From the NCBI GenBank assembly GCA_037962975.1, contig CM075671.1:10959001-11023000 (forward strand): 64,000 nt of DNA, written 5' to 3'. Every line of letters starts with the position of its first letter. The stretch's first letter is position 1. A model generated the notes under the pieces. It saw only the letters and a program-made list of their open reading frames with translations, made no database searches and had not been told where the DNA came from. This document shows positions 25,185 through 37,605 of this stretch, in pieces. A program made the position numbers and the translations under genes. The DNA is from Clitoria ternatea (taxonomy: Eukaryota; Streptophyta; Magnoliopsida; Fabales; Fabaceae).

Positions 25185-25988
25185 TGATCCGGTCTGGATA
25201 CCGGTCCCCAAAGTTATGACATCAGAATGACTTCATAAGAGGGAAACCAGTGTCACAGTTTAGGCAGTGCCACACCGGATATCCGATATCCCTCCATCCG
25301 CTCTTATCTCATCAGACGTTCTATTCATTCTCTCTATAACGTATACTTCACTCGTTCTCACTGCACGTCTATATAACCGTTTGCCTCAGAATCACTGTGA
25401 GATAAGAGTTCCTTATAACTTATCAACGAAGATACCCTGCATAGTGGAATATGTCAATGTTAATTATCTCAGAGAGTAAGTACATGTGTCAGCGAAATAT
25501 GCGGAAAGGTGATTATCCTCCATCCTTGTTACAGGATCGTACTCTGATAATTGACCTACCCTCCTGACACATTCTGAGTACTGAGCCACTTCGATTGACA
25601 CACTTCACACGCTATCAGAGTCAATGGGCGCACTTGCATCCAACGATTCATTTCCTACGTTCAACTATAAATAGCATGACCTAAAACACATGCAGGGTTA
25701 CGTTGTCCTAACTTACTCTTTACTATTGTATTGCTTGAGCATTCACTGAGTTCATACACTCTTCTGACTTGAGAGTCAGAGAATCTTTGTAGGTGGCACC
25801 ACCTTTCGCCCTCTCTCAACGCGAATCATTGGTGTGAAGGATCTCCAGGACAACAAGATCGGTTTCTCCCACTGAGAGGCCAGACTACCATACCGGATAC
25901 CCACTGTACCAGTGTACAAACCCTAAAACACCTGAACTCTTGTGGCTGGTCCCACACCGGATCCTAGACCCCGGTTCAGACCAGTTCA
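25185..25988 (+). mobile_element. Solo LTR of the Tat-type gypsy family
   Basis: 804 bp, starting TGATCCGGTCTGGATACCGG and ending CCAGTTCA, nearly the same as the LTRs at 27432-28236 and 50287-51089. A perfect TSD GTTCT (25180-25184 and 25989-25993) flanks it. It contains the same TATA region (CAACTATAAATAGC). It sits inside the Tekay-like solo LTR, so it is younger than that one. The full element of the same family begins only 1.4 kb downstream. Confidence 0.93.
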
Positions 25989-26337
25989 GTTCTTACCTTA
26001 GGAATCAAAGGAAATGGAGCTCCTCCATGACTTCCTTGGTTATCACGAAAATGGGGAAGAAGAAGATTTGATTCCCACCTTGCCTTGGCTCTAATCGGTG
26101 GAAGGAAGTGGAAGAATGATGCACGCGGAAAAGAAGAGGAGAATCGCAATGCACTACCCCTGTTTTTGCATGTCCGAGCGTTAGAGAGGAATTGAGAATT
26201 TGGAATTGATACAAGCCATTCATTAAGGGCAGGCGGGTCATTTCACACAAAATTTTAATCAATTAATCATTCTAATCCTTTTAACCTCTAATTGATTTAA
26301 TTTCCCCATAATCCTGGATTTAGAATGTTACATAAGT

Positions 26338-27426
26338 ATTTTCTATTATTCTGTCATTCTATATTTACATTACACACAATAAATTAGTTTTAAAATTTAA
26401 TATTCTAGATTTCACATTTTCATTTACGCTGTTCAGGTCCTTTTTATATGAGATTTGAATTTTTTTAATGTCATCCTTAATATTAAATAATAAAAAATAA
26501 CCCTATTTGATAATTAGTTATTTAATATTTTTTTGGTCAAAAAGAAATATATATTGTCCTCTTAAATAAACTTTTAGACTAATTATCTTGTCATTCAATA
26601 CATTTTAATATTTATTTTAATTTTTAAAATAAAAAAATAACAATAGTATTGTTTGGTATAAAGTTGAGTTGATGGAGTTTAGAAAACTGAGGTTTTGTAA
26701 ATGGAGTTTAGAAAACTGGGGTTTTGTAAACGGAGTTTTGTTTGGTTAACAATTGAGTTAAAGTGAGTTGAGTTGTAGTGATTTTGTTTGGTTTGTAGTA
26801 GAATTGGGTTTGAAAAATAGTAGTTTAGGGTAAAATTACTAAAAAGGTATGAATTTAAATATATATAATTTGTGTGTATATTTATTTATGTTAATATTAA
26901 ATCTATAATATAAAACCAAAAAGAGAATTAAATTTAATAATACATATTTAATAAATGAATTAATATATTAAATACTAATTAATATTAAATTATATATATA
27001 TATATTAAAACTAATAAACTAATTTGATGATAGTATATTTATTTTATAAAATAAATTACAAATTAAATGGTTGTTATATTATTTTTCCATCCATAAAATA
27101 AAAGTAACATTAATTTTGCTTCTTTAACTAAATTAAGTTATAATAAAAATTATATTAAATGCTTGACTTTTTATATAAAAATGTTATAAACACATATTGC
27201 AACTTAATTTGGTTATGACTAATTGTCTGTCCTACTAATCCCTAATTACGTAATGTATCGTCATTTATCGCTAGTTCGCAAAACTTTATCGATTTCTCAT
27301 ATCTTGCTACTTGTTATTCGTCGTTCATAACGTTACGTGTTATAACTAAAATGAATGTAAACATATAATAAACTACTAAACTATAATTATACATAAACTA
27401 ATAATTTTACAAATACAAACTAAATT
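26338..27426. other. AT-rich flank of the gypsy insertion
   Basis: About 1.1 kb with no gene. It includes a short tandem duplication near 26669-26740 (units GAGTTTAGAAAACTG and GGTTTTGTAAA). This and the sequence from 51095 onward were contiguous before the gypsy element inserted. Confidence 0.6.
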
Positions 27427-27431
27427 ATATA

Positions 27432-28236
27432 TGATCCGGTCTGGATACCGGTCCCCAAAGTTATGACGTCAGAACGACTTCATAAGAGGGAAACCAGTGT
27501 CACAGTTCAGGTAGTGCCACACCAGATATCCGATGTCCCTCCATCCGTTCTTATCTCATTAAACGTTCTAATTCGTTCTCTCTACAACGGATACTTCACT
27601 CGTTCTCACTGCACGTCTATATAACCGTTTGCCTTAGAACCACTGTGAGATAAGAGTTCCTTGTAACTTATCAGCGAAGATACCCTGCATAGCGGAATAT
27701 GTCACTGTCAATTACCTCAGAGAGTAAGTACATGTGTCAGCGAAATATGCGGAAAGGTGATTATCCTTCATCCTTGTTACAGGATCATACTCTGATAATT
27801 GACCTACCCTCCTGACACATTCTGAGTACTGAGCCACTTTGATTGACACACTTCACACGCTATCAGAGCCAATGGGCCCACTTGCATCCAACGATTCATT
27901 TTCTACGTTCAACTATAAATAACATGACCTAAAACACATGCAAGGTTACGTTGTCTTAACTCAATCTTTACTATTGCATTGCTTGAGCATTCACTGAGTT
28001 CATACACTCTTCTGACTTGAGCGTTGGAGAATCCTTATAGGTGGCACCACCTTTCGCCCTCTCTCAACGCGAATCGTTGGTGTGAAGGATCTCCAGGACA
28101 ACAAGACCGGTTTCTCTTACTGAGAGGCCGGACTACCACATCGGATACTCACTGTACCAGTGTGCAAATCCCAGAACACCTGAACTCTTGTGGCTGGTCC
28201 CATACCGGATCCTAGACCCCGGTTCAGACCAGTTCA
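27432..28236 (+). repeat. 5' LTR of the gypsy element
   Basis: 805 bp, TGATCC...GTTCA. Two candidate TATA boxes are present, TATATAA at 27618-27624 and TATAAATA at 27914-27921. Confidence 0.93.
27914..27921 (+). promoter_or_regulatory. TATA box of gypsy 5' LTR
   Basis: TATAAATA, conserved in all three well-preserved LTR copies of this family. An upstream TATATAA at 27618-27624 is an alternative. Confidence 0.5.
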
Positions 28237-28256
28237 TTGACACGCCCAGTGGGACT
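28237..28256 (+). other. Primer binding site of the gypsy element
   Basis: TTGACACGCCCAGTGGGACT directly follows the 5' LTR, where minus-strand priming occurs. I do not assign the tRNA. Confidence 0.6.
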
Positions 28257-28299
28257 CGTTAGAGTTATTCCCACTTTTCGTAGAGGTTTCGTGGTCAGA

Positions 28300-29354
28300 A
28301 TGGAAGGCGATGCACGTGATTTCGTTGATGGTCATGTGGAGGATGTGACCCACCAACAGACTGGAAGGAGACTTGTCTTTGAGTCCCCTGCTACCAATGC
28401 TCGAAAGATGGTACCAGTAGTGACTCCTGACCCTCGTGATGAGGTTATTAGACAGCTCAGGGAGGAGCTAATGGAGTTGAGGCAGGAGAGAAGAAGAGTT
28501 GGGGACAGGGTAACGTCCAATGCAGAGGATGCTTACCATACATCAGCGAGGGATAGATCTACAACCCTCCAGTATTCGAAAATCCCCACATACGAGGAGA
28601 GAGAGCAGACCCAAGACTCTGGTGATAGAGTCAGTACCAGGAGAAGGGATCAGGCAGTGGTAACTTCTGGGACTTACAAGCTTAGCGTTCCTTTCTCAAG
28701 GAGACTCATGAGTGTTGTCATCCCAAAGCATTTGCAAATGACTCAGCCACTGTCGATAGGAAAATACAATGGAGAAACTGACCCCACTAAGCATCTAGAT
28801 GCTTATGTTTATGAAGCCATGTATCTGGGGGCTGATGAAGACGTCATGTGTAGGATGTTCCCAAGAACACTGATGGAGGAGGCCCTCAGCTGGTTCAAGA
28901 GCTTACCCTCAGGATCCATAGATTCTTGGGAGGAAATGGCAGCTGCGTTTGAAAGCCATTTCGTCATCTCTAGAGATATTCCAAGAACTTCTCACACCTT
29001 GGCCCAGATAAGGCAAGGAGAGACTGAAACTCTTAAGGAGTTCTTGAAGAGGTTTTACAAGGAGGATGCTTTGGTCCCCAACCTCACGGAGGCCATACAG
29101 ATCCATATCGTAGTGGAAGCTTTGCAACCTGGATCCGTTTTTGCCCTATCTTTGGCAAAGAGCCCCCAACAACCTTCGAGGAGTTTCAGAGGAAAGCTTC
29201 AAAGTACGTGGGCATAGAAATGCATCTGGAGGCTACAGCAGCAAGAATGAAGCCCCCTGTACCCCCTCAGCAGCCACGGAGGGAGAAGGAGAGGGTGAGA
29301 CCAGAAAAGCATACCTTTCGAGAGGACTTTGTGAGCGTTCGACCTCATCAATGA
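28300..29354 (+). pseudogene. Gypsy gag, N-terminal and core, frameshifted
   Basis: The natural start is the ATG at 28300; the open frame extends upstream only because the leader is open. Residues 40-70 contain a charged segment (REELMELRQERRR). The retrotransposon gag domain follows, recognisable by IGKYNGETDP, ALSWFKSLPSGSIDSWEEM and FLKRFYKE. Near 29163-29167 the C-run appears one base short: the family-typical continuation TFEEFQRKASKYVGIEMHLE is in another frame, which then ends at TGA 29352-29354. Gag is the capsid-forming structural protein, and this copy cannot make it in full. Confidence 0.85.
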
Positions 29355-29369
29355 GATAGGCGCATCTCG

Positions 29370-29731
29370 TCTTTCAGCAACTATGCTCCTCTGAACGCCA
29401 GGCATTCCCAGATCATGAGGGAGGTTGGTTGGCCAACGCTCAGTGTCTTTGGTATAAGGAAACCACCCCAGTCAAGAGGATTGGTAACCCACGGAAGTAT
29501 TGCGCTTTTCATGAACAAACGGGTCATCATACAGATGAGTACAAAGCACTGAAAAACACTATGGAGACTCTCATTAGAGAGGGAAAGTTGAAGCAATATC
29601 TGTTCAGGGAAAAGTCTTTGGATGAGCCTAACAGAATGGACAAAAGGGGGAAAGATCCAGATGATGAGGGTGATAATAGTCGTAACCTGGCGAGAAGATT
29701 TACTGCGGTGAAAAGCAAAAAGGAGTGGTGA
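29370..29731 (+). pseudogene. Gypsy gag C-terminal region with Cys/His motif
   Basis: The hinge reads FSNYAPLNARHSQIMREV in one frame near 29370-29430, then moves to another for the segment RKYCAFHEQTGHHTDEYKALKNTMETLIREGKLKQYL. That matches the conserved C-terminal CAFH...GH gag motif of Tat-type elements. So at least two more frame changes exist after the first one in gag. The frame stops at 29729-29731, overlapping the protease frame. Confidence 0.75.
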
Positions 29732-30810
29732 TTGCTGAAGGAGCCCGGCAAGACAATATGCCACAACAGCAGAGGCAAGGTAGACGCGAGGTGATTGAGA
29801 TGATAGCTGAAGGATTCGCTGGAGGAGGGGCATCGATAACATCCAGGAAGAATCACCATCGTATGATTCTATCAGTACAGGGCAAACCAAGAGATAACCG
29901 CCCTTTCAGGGACGGTGTGGCATCCCCAATGGTGACATTTACTGATGATGACTTTGGCCCAACGGTCCCAAGAGGAGACGATGCAGTGGTGATCATTGTT
30001 GTCATTGCCAACAAAGATGTGAAAAGGATCCTTGTCGACCAGGGAAGTTCTTGTGATGTAACTTTTTATAACTGTTTCAAAAGAATGGGTTTTCATGATG
30101 CAGATCTACAGCCTTACACGCAAGAGCTCACGGCGTTTAATGGGGCCAAACAACCCACTAAAGGGTACCTTGATACCCTGGTTTCTTTTGAAGGAGAGCC
30201 CGGTGCAAGAACGGTCAAATCAAGAATTCTAGTGATTGATGTGGAATCTCCCTACAATGGGATCATAGGCCGTCCTACCCTGAATGCTATGGAAGCAATT
30301 GTGTCCACTCCTCACCTCTTGATCAAATTCATTGACAAAGACAACGGTGTATCTTCCCTCCGCGGTGATCAGGAGATGGCTCGGTACTGTTATAATCTGA
30401 GCCTCAACATGGTTAAATTGGAAGCATTCAATAAGAAGAGGAAGCTGAACGATGGAGGAATAGCGGCTGGGTCTGTCAGTCTAATTGACTTAGACCCAAG
30501 GGCGGAATTGAAAATCGACCCTCTCAACCCTTCAAAGCCCACACTGGATGGTGGTTCCAGGGATGTCGTCTTAGGGGATTCCCCAGAAAAGGTCATGCAT
30601 ATTAATGATAATTTGGAGGCTGGCATGGAGCAACGTTTGTTGGCTCTTTTGCAGGAATTTAAAGACCTTTTCACATGGACAGCAGCAGACATGCCTGGGA
30701 TGGACCCTGATTTTTGTTGCCACAAACTCGCTGTGTACCCAGAAACGAGACCGGTGGCCCAGAAGAAGAGGAGGTTGGGACCGGAGAAGCAAAAGGCAGC
30801 GTGTAAATAG
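29725..30810 (+). pseudogene. Gypsy aspartic protease and linker to RT
   Basis: The frame encodes the gag-pol junction (ITSRKNHHRM, FTDDDFGPTVPRGDDAVV) and the aspartic protease. Its active-site loop is RILVDQGSSCDV, with the catalytic Asp at about 30037, and a flap-like ESPYNGIIGRPTLNAMEA follows. Asp-Gln-Gly in place of Asp-Thr/Ser-Gly is usual in this lineage. The linker has FTWTAADMPGMDP and the start of RT (KKRRLGPEKQKA). TAG at 30808-30810 interrupts just before TEELLKAGFI. A glutamine codon there is plausible, making the stop a C-to-T change, but this is inferred. Confidence 0.85.
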
Positions 30811-31086
30811 ACTGAGGAGTTGTTGAAAGCTGGCTTTATAAGGGAGATCCGCTATTCATCCTGGCTTTCCAATGTAGTGATGGTGCAGAAGGCTAATGGC
30901 AAATGGAGGATGTGCACGGATTATGTAGACCTCAACCGGTGTTGCCCCAAGGATCCGTATCCTCTTCCAAATATTGATCGTATGGTGGACTATTCTTCTG
31001 GTTATCAGTACCTCAGTTTCATGGATGCTTATTCAGGGTACAACCAAATTCTGATGTGGGAAGGCGATCAAGAGAAGACGGCTTTT
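30811..31086 (+). pseudogene. Gypsy reverse transcriptase, N-terminal part
   Basis: It continues the same frame after the TAG: GFIREIRYSSWLSNVVMVQK, WRMCTDYVDLNRCCPKDPYPLP and LSFMDAYSGYNQI, the fingers and first palm blocks of Ty3/gypsy RT, including the catalytic Asp of FMDAYSGY. It stops in the middle of the next RT block because the CACTA element starts at 31087. The reading frame resumes exactly at 43255. Confidence 0.92.
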
Positions 31087-31645
31087 CACCACTAAAAAAA
31101 CAACTGTTAGCGACGGACAGAATTGGTCGCTAATCAATGGAATTCCCGTCGCTAAAACAATTAGCGACGGCGTCACAGACGGGAAAGTGGGCGTCGCTAA
31201 AACCCTCGTCGAAAACACATCAGCGACCACATACATGCCGTCGCTAACTTATTGACGGCGTAAGGTCGTCGCTAAAATCGTCCCTGCCCCAATAACTGCT
31301 GCCGTCGCTAAGTGTTGCCATACAGCGACCTCGGGACCCCGTCGCTACTAATAGACACCAGCGACCACCCCGTGTCGTCGCTAGAGGTAGTGATACAGCG
31401 ACCAATACATTCCGTCGCTAGTGGTTGTCAGGTAGCGACCACACCTTTCCGTCGCTAGTGGTTGCGATGTAGCGACCAAGGCGTCCCGTCGCTAGTGGTT
31501 GTCAGGTCGCGACCACAACGTCCGTCGCTAGTGGTTGCGATGTAGCGACCAAGGCTTCCCGTCGCTAGTGGTTGTCAGGTAGCGACCACAACGTCCGTCG
31601 CTAGTGTTAATAAGTCAGCGACGGACGGGTACCGTCGCTAACGAG
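31087..31645. repeat. CACTA left terminal and subterminal repeat array
   Basis: The terminal inverted repeat is followed by about 20 GCGAC/GTCGC motifs arranged head-to-head (TAGCGACCA...CGTCGCTAGTGGTT). From about 31400 to 31610 they form a tandem array with a period near 73 bp (GTGGTTGTCA at 31421, 31495, 31568). Such subterminal motifs are transposase binding sites in En/Spm. Confidence 0.9.
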
Positions 31646-31989
31646 AATTTTTAAATTTTTTTAAAATTGATCCAATATTGACTGGTTTTGTTAATTTAGC
31701 TTTAAAAATATCTTAATATTTTGTATTTTGTATTGGCTGATAAAATTTTATAATTAAATTAAAATAATTTTTTTGAAGTAATGAATTATTATTAAAAACA
31801 AAATAATAGATTAAATTAATTTATGAAATAGGTTGAATTATTAATGATAGGTAGAAAGGCTTTGTGATTTGAATGTAATTACCATTAAATATTGACATAA
31901 TAAATAAAGAATGACAAACTAAATACTGAATGAAAATATAACATAACTAAAAATCAAATATACAATGTGTATAAATAAAAGAACTACAA

Positions 31990-33810
31990 TCAAGGTGGTG
32001 GGGGATCCTGGGGTGGTGGTGGGGGCGCCTGGGAAGTGGGGGGAGGTAGCCTCGCCATCAACTGCATCAGTAGCTCCTGCTGCTGAGCAAGTTGCCGACG
32101 AGTCTCGGCGTGCTGCTCCTCGGCCCGCTGTCGGTCCGCCTCGGCCTTCTGTCGGTCCGCCTCGTGCCGCTCCAACAGCAACTGCCTCTGACGTCGCTCC
32201 TCCTGTAGCTCATCGTTCAGGTTTTGAATTACCTGAACAACCTCAGTCGGAAGACCAGAGGAAGACAAAGAGGAAGGGGTCTTCCCCTTTTTCGCCAGCT
32301 GCGTGCCGACGCCACCCAATCCAAACACCCTCCCTTTCTTGTTCACACCGCCAACAGCCTCCATATAGATGGCGTTGTCGTCAGAACAAGATAGGGTGGG
32401 AGGAACCTCCCCTTCAGGAGTGGAAGCCACCAGGTTCGCCTCCTTCTCGGCCCTCCTGGCCTGATACGCCTCCTGTAAATTCAAAAACAACGATAGGATT
32501 AGTAAGTTGATTTGTAAATTATAAGCATATGTCAGTTAAAAGTAAATACCGCTAGCTCCGTAGTCTTCTGGTTTACCCATGCACCGGCTTTGTTCTTCTT
32601 GGTCATTTGCATGACCTCAAACAAAGAAGGCTCCCGGTGCTCCCTCTGCTCCTGTGGTGGACAAAAAACATTGAGATTATTATTTGTAAACATGTAAGAC
32701 GAATGATAATAGAAATGTTTAACATAAATATACTTACAAATCTTTTCTTGTGCTCGAGGGTTGAAATGCTACCCCCAGTGTAAACTGAGGCTGCAGCATC
32801 GGCGGCTCTGTTGGCCCTATTCCGAGCACTCGCCTGCTGGAATGGGACCCCGCCCCACTTCTGGACCATCCCGTCCCAATGGTCCTCTGGGATCCAACGA
32901 GGGCGCTCACCCTTGTCCCTCACCTTCCAAAGGGTACTCTTGATGATTTTGGAGGTCTTTGTGGCAAAGACCTTCCTAATCTCATCAATCATACCCTCCG
33001 CCCACTGGTAATCACGCTGTAAAATGAATTGAGAAATCAAAATTAATAACAGGTCTATTTTACAAATCAAGTCACAATAAATGAGCTAGGAACTTACCGA
33101 GAAGGTGTCAAACCACCTATCTTGCACAACCTTCCCAGCATCTGTCCAAGATATATATGGACCATCCCACTGGGCCTTCAAAACCTTAGTAATCGCTTTG
33201 GTAGTGCGACTACTATCAACAAAGCTGTAATGACAACAATTATGTTAGGAGTAAAACAACACACAATCTAGGGAGACACCCAAAATTTCGGCAGAGTCTC
33301 CCCTGTAAATGTAACATTTCCAAGTTTACATAGTTACCCTGTTACAAACAGAAGAGTGCCCAGTACAATTCAATCTATACAAGTACTAATTAAAGTAACA
33401 TCCAATAAACCAACAAGTCTTTCTACTAAAGTTTAATATAAAGTGTCATACAAATAACATAAAAGTATTTGAGGTTTAGTCACTTACTCGTCTCCGGCTG
33501 GCACGGGTACCAACATGGGCAGAGAGGATGCCGGAGGTGGGGTCGCCTGATGGCCATGGTCCTCCAAGCCACCAACTCCAGGAGTCTGCTCTGGGGTGGT
33601 CAGCTGTGGGGGTGATGGGGTGGTCTGCTGTGGTGGTGGTGATGGAGTGGTCTGCTGTAGTGGTGATGGAGTGGTCTGCTGTAGTGGTGATGGAGTGGTC
33701 TGCTGTGGTGGTGATGGAGTGGTCTCCTGCCCTGGGGTAGGAGTCCCCAGACGGGAAGCCGGGGTCCTGGACCCACCACCCCTACTGAAGGGCAGTCGAC
33801 GTCCCGTCAT
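31990..33810 (-). CDS. CACTA Ptta/En/Spm (TNPA-like) protein
   Basis: Five exons with consensus borders: 33810-33488, 33224-33098, 33016-32738, 32651-32550 and 32472-31990. Lengths sum to 1314 nt, giving 437 residues plus stop, and every junction keeps phase. The N-terminus has MTGRRLPFSRGGG and TTPSPPQQ repeats. The middle matches the plant Ptta/En/Spm transposase family (AQWDGPYISWTDAGKVVQDRW, STLWKVRDKGERPRWIPEDHW, KWGGVPFQQASARNRANRAA, YTGGSIS). The C-terminus is a long coiled coil (LNDELQEERRQRQLLLERHEADRQ) ending in polyproline. It probably binds the subterminal repeats as TNPA does; that role is inference. It may be translated separately or fused to TNP2, depending on the donor at 33891 or 33887. 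Confidence 0.8.
33281..33360. repeat. Intronic repeat shared with 38155-38245
   Basis: Contains GGCAGAGTCTCCCCTGTAAA followed by ACATTTCC and GTTACAAACAGAA. The same order recurs in the same orientation at 38155-38245, 4.9 kb away. It lies in the CACTA intron between exons 5 and 6. Confidence 0.75.
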
Positions 33811-33886
33811 CTGTGGATAAAATAATGAACAAAAAAGGTTAGTCTCAGGATATATATAAACCTATGTATATATGTTTAACAACTAC

Positions 33887-36800
33887 ATACTCTGTGTCTG
33901 TTTCAGTTTCAAATTCCCCCTCAGTTTCAGTGTCACTGTGGTAATCTGTTTGAACAAGTTCATCAGTATCCAAATCAGCCCTAGACCGTTTTGATCGAGA
34001 GACAAGGTCTTTGTCAATGTGTTCACCCCCCGTAGTGGCGAGTGTCTCATCCATTATGACTGGATCAATGTTGAACAACAAATTGGCATCGTTGAGCTCG
34101 TGTGGTGCAAGCTGATAAGCGTCATCAACCTCCTCGGAGACATTGTCAGTGATCTGACTTCGGGCCTTGGCCTTGATTACTGCATACCAGTCCCGATGTC
34201 CTCCCGGGAAGTCGGTGTAATAAACCTGCTCAGCTTGTTGGGCAAAAATGAAGGGATCAAACCCTTTATATCTACCATTCTTCTTGACCTCAACTAAGCC
34301 ATAGTTGTTGTCAACCTTTGTTCCAACACCGATTGTGTTGTCGAACCAATCACATTTGAATAGAACAATATCTCTTCTTAGTCGTCCAGAGAATGAAACT
34401 TCAACAATCTCCGTCAGCACTCCATAAAAGTCTTCTTCCAACTGACCGGCGGTGCCTTTAACACAAACCCCGTAGTTATGGGTGCGCATCCCTTCACTCC
34501 ATTGAAGAATATTAAACTTGTAGCCATTTACGTAGTAAATAGGCCATTTTTTAACAGTCTTCACCGGCCCCCAAGAAAGGGCTTGGAGTAAAGAATCTTC
34601 AATATGGTTGTTAGGGTCTTGTATCTATGTACAACATAAGAAGTAGGTCATTGTTACGATATTGACGGGAGTTAGAAGCAAATAGGCTTAAAAACACTTG
34701 GAATACGGGTCTTACATGTTGCGCGAACCAACCAACGAACTTGGATGACACCTCACTATGAATTTGGTCATCAGTTAAATCATTTTGCTCAAGTTTTAGC
34801 ATATCTGTGTATAAGCTATTGAAAGAAACAAATAAGTTTAATATAAAAGCTACGTTAAGAATGTATAATATAACTTCTATGACTTACTCAATAAAGGGTT
34901 CCACTTCTGGGCAATTGAGAAGAATGTACAAGTGAGCCGCCTTTCGATCTTTCTCATCAATGTAACATTTTGTGAGCCTGCCCCCCGGGTGACCAGGATA
35001 GTTAAAAATCGACGTTTGTTCATCAAACCCTGTGCGGCTGGCTACCCCAAGATTGCGGGGAATTCTACTCATTCTAGTTTCTATCTCCGTTGGAAAATAG
35101 AAAGAAGCAAAGGTTGTCATTTCTTCGACTAAGTATGCCTCACAAATTGAAGCTTCAACGCAGGCTTTGTTCGACACTTTATCTTTTAAAGAGTGTAAGA
35201 ATCTTCAACATCATTAACAACATGGTGTTAAGTTAGAAAATGCTATTATAAGCACGATTTGTAAGTAAATTAAAGAGTTCACCAAGCATTCACCTTTCGA
35301 ATGGATACATCCAACGATACTGCACTGGGCCACCAACCAAGGCCTCGTGCGGTAGATGGATAGGCAAATGCTCCATGGAGTCAAAAAAACTTGGTGGAAA
35401 AATCTGCTCCAACTTACAAATCAATACCGGGATAGTTTCTTCCATCTTCACAAGTTTCTCCACAGTCAACGAAGTAGCCGTCAACTCCTTAAAGAAGTGA
35501 CTCAACTCCACTAACGGTTTCCAAATAGGCTTCGGTAAGGCATGAAACGCGTACGGGAGTAGTTGTTGCATAAACACATGGCAATCATGACTTTTCATGC
35601 CAAACACCCTGCCCTCCTTCACGTCGACACATCTACTCAAGTTAGAAGCGAATCCGTCAGGCAGGGTCAACCCATTCATCCAAATGCACACAGCAATCTG
35701 TTGTGGTCTAGTTAAAGCATATTTTGCATGGGGTTTAAACATTCTTCCACGTCCCGCATCCCTCAACTCCAACTCCTTCCTAGAACACCAAATCGGAAGG
35801 TCTAGACGACTCTTCTCGTTGTCCTTTGTTCTCCCTTTGATGTCCATAACAGTGTCAAAAATATTCATGAAAACATTACGTTCAGTGTGCATCACATCAA
35901 TGTTGTGTCTTAACAACAAGTCTTTCCAATATGGCAAATCCCACAACACACTCTGCTTCACCCAGTGGTGCTCCTTACCGTAACCCGCAAACTCCTTAAC
36001 ACTCTTGTCCCAGATGTAAGGATACTCTTCGACCCTCTGCCAAACCCGTGCACCAGATAACCTACGGGGTGGAGGTTCATTAACAACCTTGTTCTTCTTA
36101 AAAGCGGTTTTGTTCCTCCTAAACGGGTGATCCAACGGTAGAAACTTTCTATGACAGTCAAAGAAACTTGTCTTGCCACTAATAGGGAGTGATTCCCCCC
36201 CGGTATGTTCCATGCATACAGGGCAAGCAAGCTTCCCAGACGTGGACCATCCAGAAAGCATACCATAGGCCGGGAAGTCGTTAATAGTCCACATCAAAAC
36301 AGCACGCATCATAAAGTTATTCTTCAAAGACACATCGTATGTCATTACCCCGACATCCCATAACTGTGATAACTCTTCAACCAACGGTTGCAAAAACACG
36401 TCTATGTTCGCCTTTGGATTTTTGGGTCCTGGAACCAGTATAGATAGAAACATGACCTCCCTCTTCATACACATATCAGGCGGCAGATTGTATGGGGTCA
36501 GGATGACTGGCCAACAAGAGTAAGCCCTTCCGTATTGACCGAAAGGGTTAAACCCATCAGTACATAATCCAAGTCTTACATTTCGCGACTCGCCAGAAAA
36601 GTCCGGATATAGCTCATCCAAACACTTCCATGCTTTCCCGTCGGAAGGATGGCAAAGAAACCCCTCTTGTGTTCGGTTCAGAGCATGCCAACGCATGTGT
36701 TTTGCCGTGGACAATGAGGCATACAGGCGTTGAAGACGCGGTGTTATAGGGAAGTACCACATTTTCTTCCTGGCCGTCCGGGTTACCTTCCCTCTCCTTT

Positions 36801-37605
36801 TAACGGTCTTGTAGCGTTCCTCATTACAATGCAGACATTTTGTGACACCCTCGTCTGCAAACTCATTTCTGAACAGCATACATCCACCAACACAACACTC
36901 TATCTTCACACAACCCAGCCCCAAGTTTGCCACTTGTTTCATAGCACGGTACAGGTTTGCTCGCATTCTGTGATTACTAGGCATGGTGGAACCCATCAGA
37001 CTGACCATCCTATCAAAACAACCTCCAGAAAGATTATAATCTGCCTTTATGCTTAAAGCAGCTAGGGAGGCGGATAACTCAGTGTGACTGTTGCACCCGT
37101 CCCACAATGGAGTCTGAGCCGCCGCCAACAAATCATAAAATCTCTTCACCTCCGGATTAGGATCCTCCTCTACATTGTCAGAGTCCCCATGACCTGCTTG
37201 GTCATTATGTTCCAGCATACGCCCGGTGGAGGGTCCAACATGATCCATCACCATTTGTTCTATGTTGTTGTACGTATCCCTGTTTCCTCCAACCTCGTAG
37301 TAAGACTGTTGCACGGTTACGTCTGACGGTCTACGCGGTAACTGCTCACCATGGTTGTACCAGCAGTGGTATGTTTCCATGAACCCTTTCTCAGTTAGGT
37401 GGCACATGACATCATCCGCGTATTCAAAACTCATGCATTTGCACCTTGAGCACGGACAACGGATCTTCTGAGTCACTTCAAATCTAGGCGTGTTTGCCGT
37501 AGCGAACGGAATGAACTCCAACAGCCCCATCATAAACTCCTCAGTCACTCGCCGATTACGATCTAGTCGGTTGTACATCCATCGCCGATTTGCCGGTACC
37601 TCCAT
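33887..37605 (-). CDS. CACTA TNP2-type transposase (TNPD-like)
   Basis: Exons 37605-35294, 35202-34888, 34815-34716 and 34624 to about 33890, all open and in phase. The transposase-associated domain is at residues 5-90 with CPCSRCKC and HCWYNHGE. The TNP2 transposase region follows from about residue 285, with GLCTDGFNPFG near 347, NDFPAYGMLSGW near 441 and the HNIDVMHTERNV block near 571, which hold the conserved acidic residues. DUF4218 (LEQIFPPSFFDSMEHL, RWMYPFER) spans the exon 1-2 border. DUF4216 is in exon 4 (CDWFDNTIGVGTKVDNNYGL, PFIFAQQAEQVYYTDFP). With donor GTATGT (exon end 33891) the protein stops four bases into the next exon at 1154 residues; with the donor at 33887 it fuses to the downstream protein (1592 residues). 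It would cut the element's termini for transposition. Confidence 0.85.

Larger units (their letters stand above)
22509..26332 (-). mobile_element. Tekay-like solo LTR, hit by a gypsy solo LTR
   Basis: Boundaries TGTAACACTA and GAATGTTACA give the TG...CA inverted ends of a Tekay-type LTR. The flanks TAACT (22504-22508) and TAAGT (26333-26337) are a 4-of-5 matching TSD. Read on the minus strand it starts TGTAACATTC and soon contains AAAAGGATTAG, matching the start of the plus-strand LTR at 58094 (TGTAACATCCCG, AAAAAGGATTAGG), so it lies in minus orientation. Removing the nested solo LTR (25185-25993) leaves about 3.0 kb. Both Tekay-like LTRs also share the AAGCGAG palindrome array. No internal domain is present. 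Confidence 0.7.

Noticed and set aside
29381..29890. 169-codon minus-strand frame opposite gag/protease
   Set aside because: Shadow of the gag-pol frame; no splice or promoter context and no domain.
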